Below are positions 5,810-9,839 of a stretch of DNA of 9,839 nucleotides, one piece after another. Numbering within the stretch: the first letter of the stretch is position 1; every line of letters begins with the position of its first letter. The notes under the pieces were generated by a model. The model ran no database searches. It worked only from the letters and a program-made list of their open reading frames with translations, and was not told the DNA's origin. The position numbers and the translations under genes are program-made. The stretch is from the NCBI GenBank assembly GCA_903960645.1, contig CAJCBN010000149.1, positions 1 to 9,839 of the forward strand, given 5' to 3'. This stretch comes from an uncultured Actinomycetes bacterium. Its GTDB lineage: Bacteria > Actinomycetota > Thermoleophilia > Gaiellales > F1-60-MAGs149.

Positions 5810-6235
5810 ATGGTCACCCTCGCCCCGCCCCGCTCGACCGCGCTGACGATCGCCAAGGTCACCCTCGCGGTCGCCGCCGTCTACAACATCGTCTTCGGCG
5901 CCTGGGTCGTGCTGTTCCCCGCCAGCGCGTTCGATCTCGCCGGCCTCGAGCAGCCCAACTATCCCGAGCTCTGGCAGTGCATCGGCATGATCGTCGGCGT
6001 CTACGGCATCGGCTACGCGATCGCGGCGCGCGACCCGATCCGGCACTGGCCGATCGTGCTGGTGGGGCTGCTCGGCAAGATCTTCGGACCGATCGGCTTT
6101 CTCGGCGCGGTCGTGCAGGATCGCGTCCCGCTCGAGGCGGGGCTGATCATCGTCTTCAACGACCTGATCTGGTGGCCGGGCTTCGCGCTCGCCCTCTGGC
6201 TCGCCTGGCGCGCCCACCGCGACGCGCAGGCGTAG
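5810..6235 (+). CDS. Four-helix membrane protein of unknown function
   Basis: A 141-residue protein with four likely membrane helices (about residues 15-37, 54-73, 80-101, 110-133). Polar marks that look conserved are NYPELWQCIGM (50-60), ARDPIRHWPI (73-82) and GKIFGP (89-94). I recall similar small membrane proteins in databases but know no function and give none. ATG 5810 follows a weak purine stretch, GAAGAGA, at 5 bases; the frame is open to 5669, but that would run antisense through the start of the XRE-MNT gene and the palindrome. Its promoter region is shared with the toxin-antitoxin operon, so the operator there may control it too (inference). It ends 3 bases from the stop of the convergent cyclase gene. 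Confidence 0.82.
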   Translation: MVTLAPPRSTALTIAKVTLAVAAVYNIVFGAWVVLFPASAFDLAGLEQPNYPELWQCIGMIVGVYGIGYAIAARDPIRHWPIVLVGLLGKIFGPIGFLGAVVQDRVPLEAGLIIVFNDLIWWPGFALALWLAWRAHRDAQA

Positions 6236-6238
6236 GCA

Positions 6239-7201
6239 TCAGCTCCGCAGCGGAATCGCCACCGGGCGGATCGGCGTGCCCGTCGCACCCGTCAGCTTGA
6301 GCGGGAAGCCCATGAAGGCGAACTCGTAGACCTTCTCGCGGCAGACCTCCTCGAGGTCGATGACCTCCATCAGCGGGCAGCCAGCGGTCGCGAAGAGGTA
6401 CGAGTGCACCGGCAGGAACGTGTCCGGATCGGGATTCGGTACGACCTCGAGGCTGAGACTGTCGGCGCCGAGCAGCATCGCGCCGGCCTCCTCGCACAGC
6501 CAACGCGCTGCACCCATGCCAATGCCGGGCTGGTCCGTGATGTACGCCTGCACGTCGGGCCAGACCGTCATGCGGCCGGTGCGGATCAGAACGATGTCGC
6601 CCTGCTCGATCGTCGAGCCCTGGTGCTTGAGCGTGTCCTGCAGCTCCTGCGCCGTAATCTCGTGGACGGGATCGAGGCAGTCGACGCCGTGCATGCCGGC
6701 GACGTCGATCACGACGCAGCGGCCGATGATCGGCGGGTAGTGCTCCGCGCCACCGACCAGCCAGTGGCGGCTGCCGAGGTTGTCCTTCTGGTTCCAGCCG
6801 TTCCAGAACATGCCGTCGTAGCCAAAGTGGTTGAGCGTGTCGAGGTGCGTGCCGCAGTGCGTGTACATCTGGATCGCGTCGCCCGCGTACGAGTACGTCT
6901 CGAGCAGCTTGGGATCGACGCCGGCGAGCCCGTCGATGATCGCGCCATCAGGCGTGTGCGTCATCCAGATGTCGTAGACCGGATCGCCGGCGGCGATCCA
7001 GGACGGCATGCCCTTGAAGTAGTCGACGGACAGGTCGAACACCTTCGAGCCATCGAGCCGCGCGAGCAGCTCGGCCTGGCCGGCCGGGTTCATCCAGTTG
7101 AGGCGACCGATCTGGTCCTCCTTGCCCCACGGGCTCTTCGACACCTGCCGTCCCTCGACGGTCTGCATCGACTCGAACACCAGCTTCAGATCACCGCACA
7201 T
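6239..7201 (-). CDS. Cyclase-family metal hydrolase (kynurenine-formamidase-like)
   Basis: A 320-residue protein of the cyclase/KynB superfamily. The metal-binding signature HCGTHLDTLNH (His115, His119, Asp121, His125) matches HxGTHxDxxxH, and GDIVLIRTGR (201-210) is the usual following strand. Family members are cytoplasmic Zn or Mn enzymes that open amide or lactam bonds, for instance N-formylkynurenine or isatin; at 320 residues this one is longer than KynB (about 210), and the larger cyclase-family proteins are mostly uncharacterised. The substrate cannot be read from the sequence and no tryptophan-pathway gene is near. ATG 7201 is supported by GGGGAGGAG 7 bases upstream, the strongest Shine-Dalgarno in the window. 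The promoter at 7231-7259 contains an inverted repeat, suggesting repression or activation by a dimeric regulator (inference). Confidence 0.93.
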   Translation of the reverse strand: MCGDLKLVFESMQTVEGRQVSKSPWGKEDQIGRLNWMNPAGQAELLARLDGSKVFDLSVDYFKGMPSWIAAGDPVYDIWMTHTPDGAIIDGLAGVDPKLLETYSYAGDAIQMYTHCGTHLDTLNHFGYDGMFWNGWNQKDNLGSRHWLVGGAEHYPPIIGRCVVIDVAGMHGVDCLDPVHEITAQELQDTLKHQGSTIEQGDIVLIRTGRMTVWPDVQAYITDQPGIGMGAARWLCEEAGAMLLGADSLSLEVVPNPDPDTFLPVHSYLFATAGCPLMEVIDLEEVCREKVYEFAFMGFPLKLTGATGTPIRPVAIPLRS

Positions 7202-7208
7202 GGTCGTG

Positions 7209-7217
7209 CTCCTCCCC
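7209..7217 (-). promoter_or_regulatory. Strong Shine-Dalgarno of cyclase gene
   Basis: GGGGAGGAG on the minus strand ends 7 bases before the ATG at 7201. It decides this start and is unusual here, since most genes in the window lack a ribosome binding site. Confidence 0.8.
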
Positions 7218-7230
7218 GGGGACTGCCCGT

Positions 7231-7259
7231 AGCGTGGGTGGACTCGCCACCCACGTCAA
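7231..7259 (-). promoter_or_regulatory. Promoter of cyclase gene (-35 and -10)
   Basis: On the minus strand TTGACG (7259-7254) and CACGCT (7236-7231) are separated by exactly 17 bases, a sigma-70-like layout. Transcription would start near 7224, giving a 23-base leader that holds the Shine-Dalgarno. It is the only promoter in the window where I see a near-consensus -35. Confidence 0.55.
7233..7255. promoter_or_regulatory. Interrupted palindrome in cyclase promoter, likely operator
   Basis: CGTGGGTGG, five bases, then CCACCCACG form a perfect 9-bp inverted repeat. It lies between and partly inside the -35 and -10 of the cyclase gene, the classic place for a repressor site. It could instead fold as a hairpin after the upstream hydrolase gene, but no U-tract follows on the minus strand. 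Confidence 0.6.
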
Positions 7260-7261
7260 GA

Positions 7262-7275
7262 GTCCGCAAGCGGAC
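7262..7275 (-). terminator. Weak hairpin after alpha/beta hydrolase gene
   Basis: GTCCG, CAAG, CGGAC form a 5-bp stem with a 4-base loop, 9 bases after the stop of the hydrolase gene. There is no U-tract. It may help end that transcript, alone or with the larger inverted repeat just beyond. Low confidence. Confidence 0.22.
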
Positions 7276-7284
7276 GCAGCCGCC

Positions 7285-8196
7285 TCACTCCGAGACGCGC
7301 TCCAGCAACCCGAGCGCCCGCAGCCAGGCACGGCGGTAGCCCGTGCGGTCCCACAGCGCCCCGTGCCCCCAGTCGCCAACCCGCACGTCGAGGGTCCCGG
7401 GCAGGTTCCGTTCCCGCAGCGCGGAGACGAAGGCCGGTACCTGCAAGGGCTCACCCGAAACCGGATCGCGCTCCGAGTACCACACGAGCAGCTGCCGCGG
7501 CAGCGCCTGCGCGTACGGCAGCACTTCGCTCGGGCTGCGCACCGCGTAGCAGTCGGGACGCAGCAACGGCGGACCGCCACACTCCGCCTCGAGCAGTGGG
7601 CGGCGGTTGAGGGGCAGCGAGCCGTGCCGTCGCCCAAGATCGGTGACCGGATCCAGCGACGCCACACCGTCATAGGCGGACGGATACCGCAACGCGACGA
7701 GCAGCGCCTCCGTGCCGCCCATCGACGAGCCGGCCAGATACTGCCGCGCCGGGTCGAGGGCGATGTCGGGAATGCGCGCATCGACCAGCTGGGGAGCACG
7801 CGCCAAGTCGGCGATCTGCCCGGCCGAGCCGTAGGAGAACGCACGCGTCACGACACCCTGACCCGATAGGCACGCCAGCGCGTAGCCGTTCCGGGCCGCC
7901 GCGAGGCCGACCTCGTCCGTGCAGATCATGCTCATTCCCGCCGGATGGTTGGTGACGAGCAGCGGCGCACCCGCGGCCGGCGCCGGGCTCGGGTACGCAA
8001 TCAACAGTGTCCGCACACGCCCGTTCCACGAGACGTACCACGAGCGCAGCAGCACGGCCGAGCCGACCTCGCGGCGAATCGTGACCGGCTCGACGTCGGG
8101 CTGGGCCGAGGGATCCTCAACAGCGCGCCCGTCGCCCAGTGCCGCAGCGGGCAGGAGCAGGAGGACGACCACGACGGCCAGGAGGAGACGGCGCAT
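7285..8196 (-). CDS. Secreted alpha/beta hydrolase
   Basis: A 303-residue protein with a clear signal peptide: MRR, a long Leu/Val core, and a likely cleavage after AALG (about residue 21). The alpha/beta hydrolase triad is visible: nucleophile elbow GSSMG with Ser158, acid Asp244 in YSERDP, and His278 in GDWGHG. NHPAGMS (83-89) may help form the oxyanion hole. It should act outside the cytoplasm on esters or peptides; the overall look is closer to prolyl-oligopeptidase/esterase-like enzymes than to lipases, but the substrate is unknown. Cys residues at 92, 109, 206 and 216 could form disulfides after export. The frame is open to 8604, but ATG 8196 is chosen because it starts the signal peptide and CAGGAT lies 6 bases upstream. 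It is divergent from typA. Confidence 0.9.
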   Translation of the reverse strand: MRRLLLAVVVVLLLLPAAALGDGRAVEDPSAQPDVEPVTIRREVGSAVLLRSWYVSWNGRVRTLLIAYPSPAPAAGAPLLVTNHPAGMSMICTDEVGLAAARNGYALACLSGQGVVTRAFSYGSAGQIADLARAPQLVDARIPDIALDPARQYLAGSSMGGTEALLVALRYPSAYDGVASLDPVTDLGRRHGSLPLNRRPLLEAECGGPPLLRPDCYAVRSPSEVLPYAQALPRQLLVWYSERDPVSGEPLQVPAFVSALRERNLPGTLDVRVGDWGHGALWDRTGYRRAWLRALGLLERVSE

Positions 8197-8202
8197 CCAC
8201 CC

Positions 8203-8208
8203 ATCCTG
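8203..8208 (-). promoter_or_regulatory. -10 hexamer of alpha/beta hydrolase gene (leaderless)
   Basis: CAGGAT on the minus strand (conserved A and T in place) is 6 bases before the ATG at 8196. It is one of the weaker matches in the set. Confidence 0.38.
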
Positions 8209-8350
8209 CCGCAGCCCGCGGATGGCGTGGGTATCGGGCTGGTGAGCATGCGCAGAGGCCGCCACGCTGCAGCTGCGCGCGCCGCCGCAGCGGATGGCTG
8301 GCTCCGACCGCCCCGACGATGGACCGGCGGTGTCGAATCCCGACCCGACG

Positions 8351-8356
8351 TAGACT
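8351..8356 (+). promoter_or_regulatory. -10 hexamer of typA (leaderless)
   Basis: TAGACT fits TANNNT and is 8 bases before the GTG at 8365. No Shine-Dalgarno precedes that GTG. The rest of the 168-base spacer (8197-8364) shows nothing else I can support. Confidence 0.55.
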
Positions 8357-8364
8357 GGCCTCCA

Positions 8365-9839
<1,475 letters not shown>

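Noticed and set aside
6404..7339. Open frame of 311 codons on the plus strand
   Set aside because: Antisense to the cyclase gene and crosses its promoter; no domain features.

Overview
The window is high-GC, almost fully coding bacterial DNA. The composition, the very short spacers, the GTG starts, the apparently leaderless promoters (TANNNT-like hexamers 6-8 bases before the start codon) and the flavour of the proteins suggest an actinobacterium. Thermoleophilia (Solirubrobacterales type) is my guess for the class; this is inference and not proven by any marker in the window.

Layout, left to right. (1) 1-653 (-) is the N-terminal part of a four-helix membrane sensor histidine kinase, cut by the window edge. 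It is divergent from 714-1397 (+), a NarL/FixJ-type response regulator. (2) 1394-1588 (-) is a 64-residue Cys/His-rich zinc-ribbon protein whose stop shares a CTAG with the regulator's stop. (3) 1702-3066 (+) is a membrane-anchored PQQ-type beta-propeller protein. (4) 3070-3720 (-) is a TRIC/UPF0126 membrane channel, divergent from 3771-4928 (+), a NylB/class-C-beta-lactamase-like serine hydrolase. (5) 4925-5748 (-) is a toxin-antitoxin module: an antitoxin fusing an XRE DNA-binding domain to a MNT nucleotidyltransferase, then a HepT toxin that seems to start at CTG inside a CTGA overlap. (6) 5810-6235 (+) is an unnamed four-helix membrane protein sharing a short control region, with a perfect 18-bp palindrome, with the toxin-antitoxin operon. 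(7) 6239-7201 (-) is a cyclase-family (kynurenine-formamidase-like) hydrolase with a conventional promoter, an inverted repeat in that promoter and a strong Shine-Dalgarno. (8) 7285-8196 (-) is a secreted alpha/beta hydrolase. (9) 8365 to the right edge (+) is the ribosome-associated GTPase TypA/BipA, lacking its C-terminus here.

The genes do not form one pathway; most are monocistronic and alternate in strand. What unites them is the architecture. Nine of twelve genes have a -10-like hexamer at leaderless distance, and all four convergent pairs end within 3 bases of each other or overlap by 4, leaving no room for terminators. The three exceptions to leaderlessness are the translationally coupled HepT gene, the membrane-protein gene at 5810 and the cyclase gene. 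The two clearest operator-like inverted repeats control the toxin-antitoxin/membrane-protein pair and the cyclase. No RNA gene, mobile element, CRISPR array or origin was seen, and no stretch over 300 bases lacks a gene (the largest spacer is 8197-8364).
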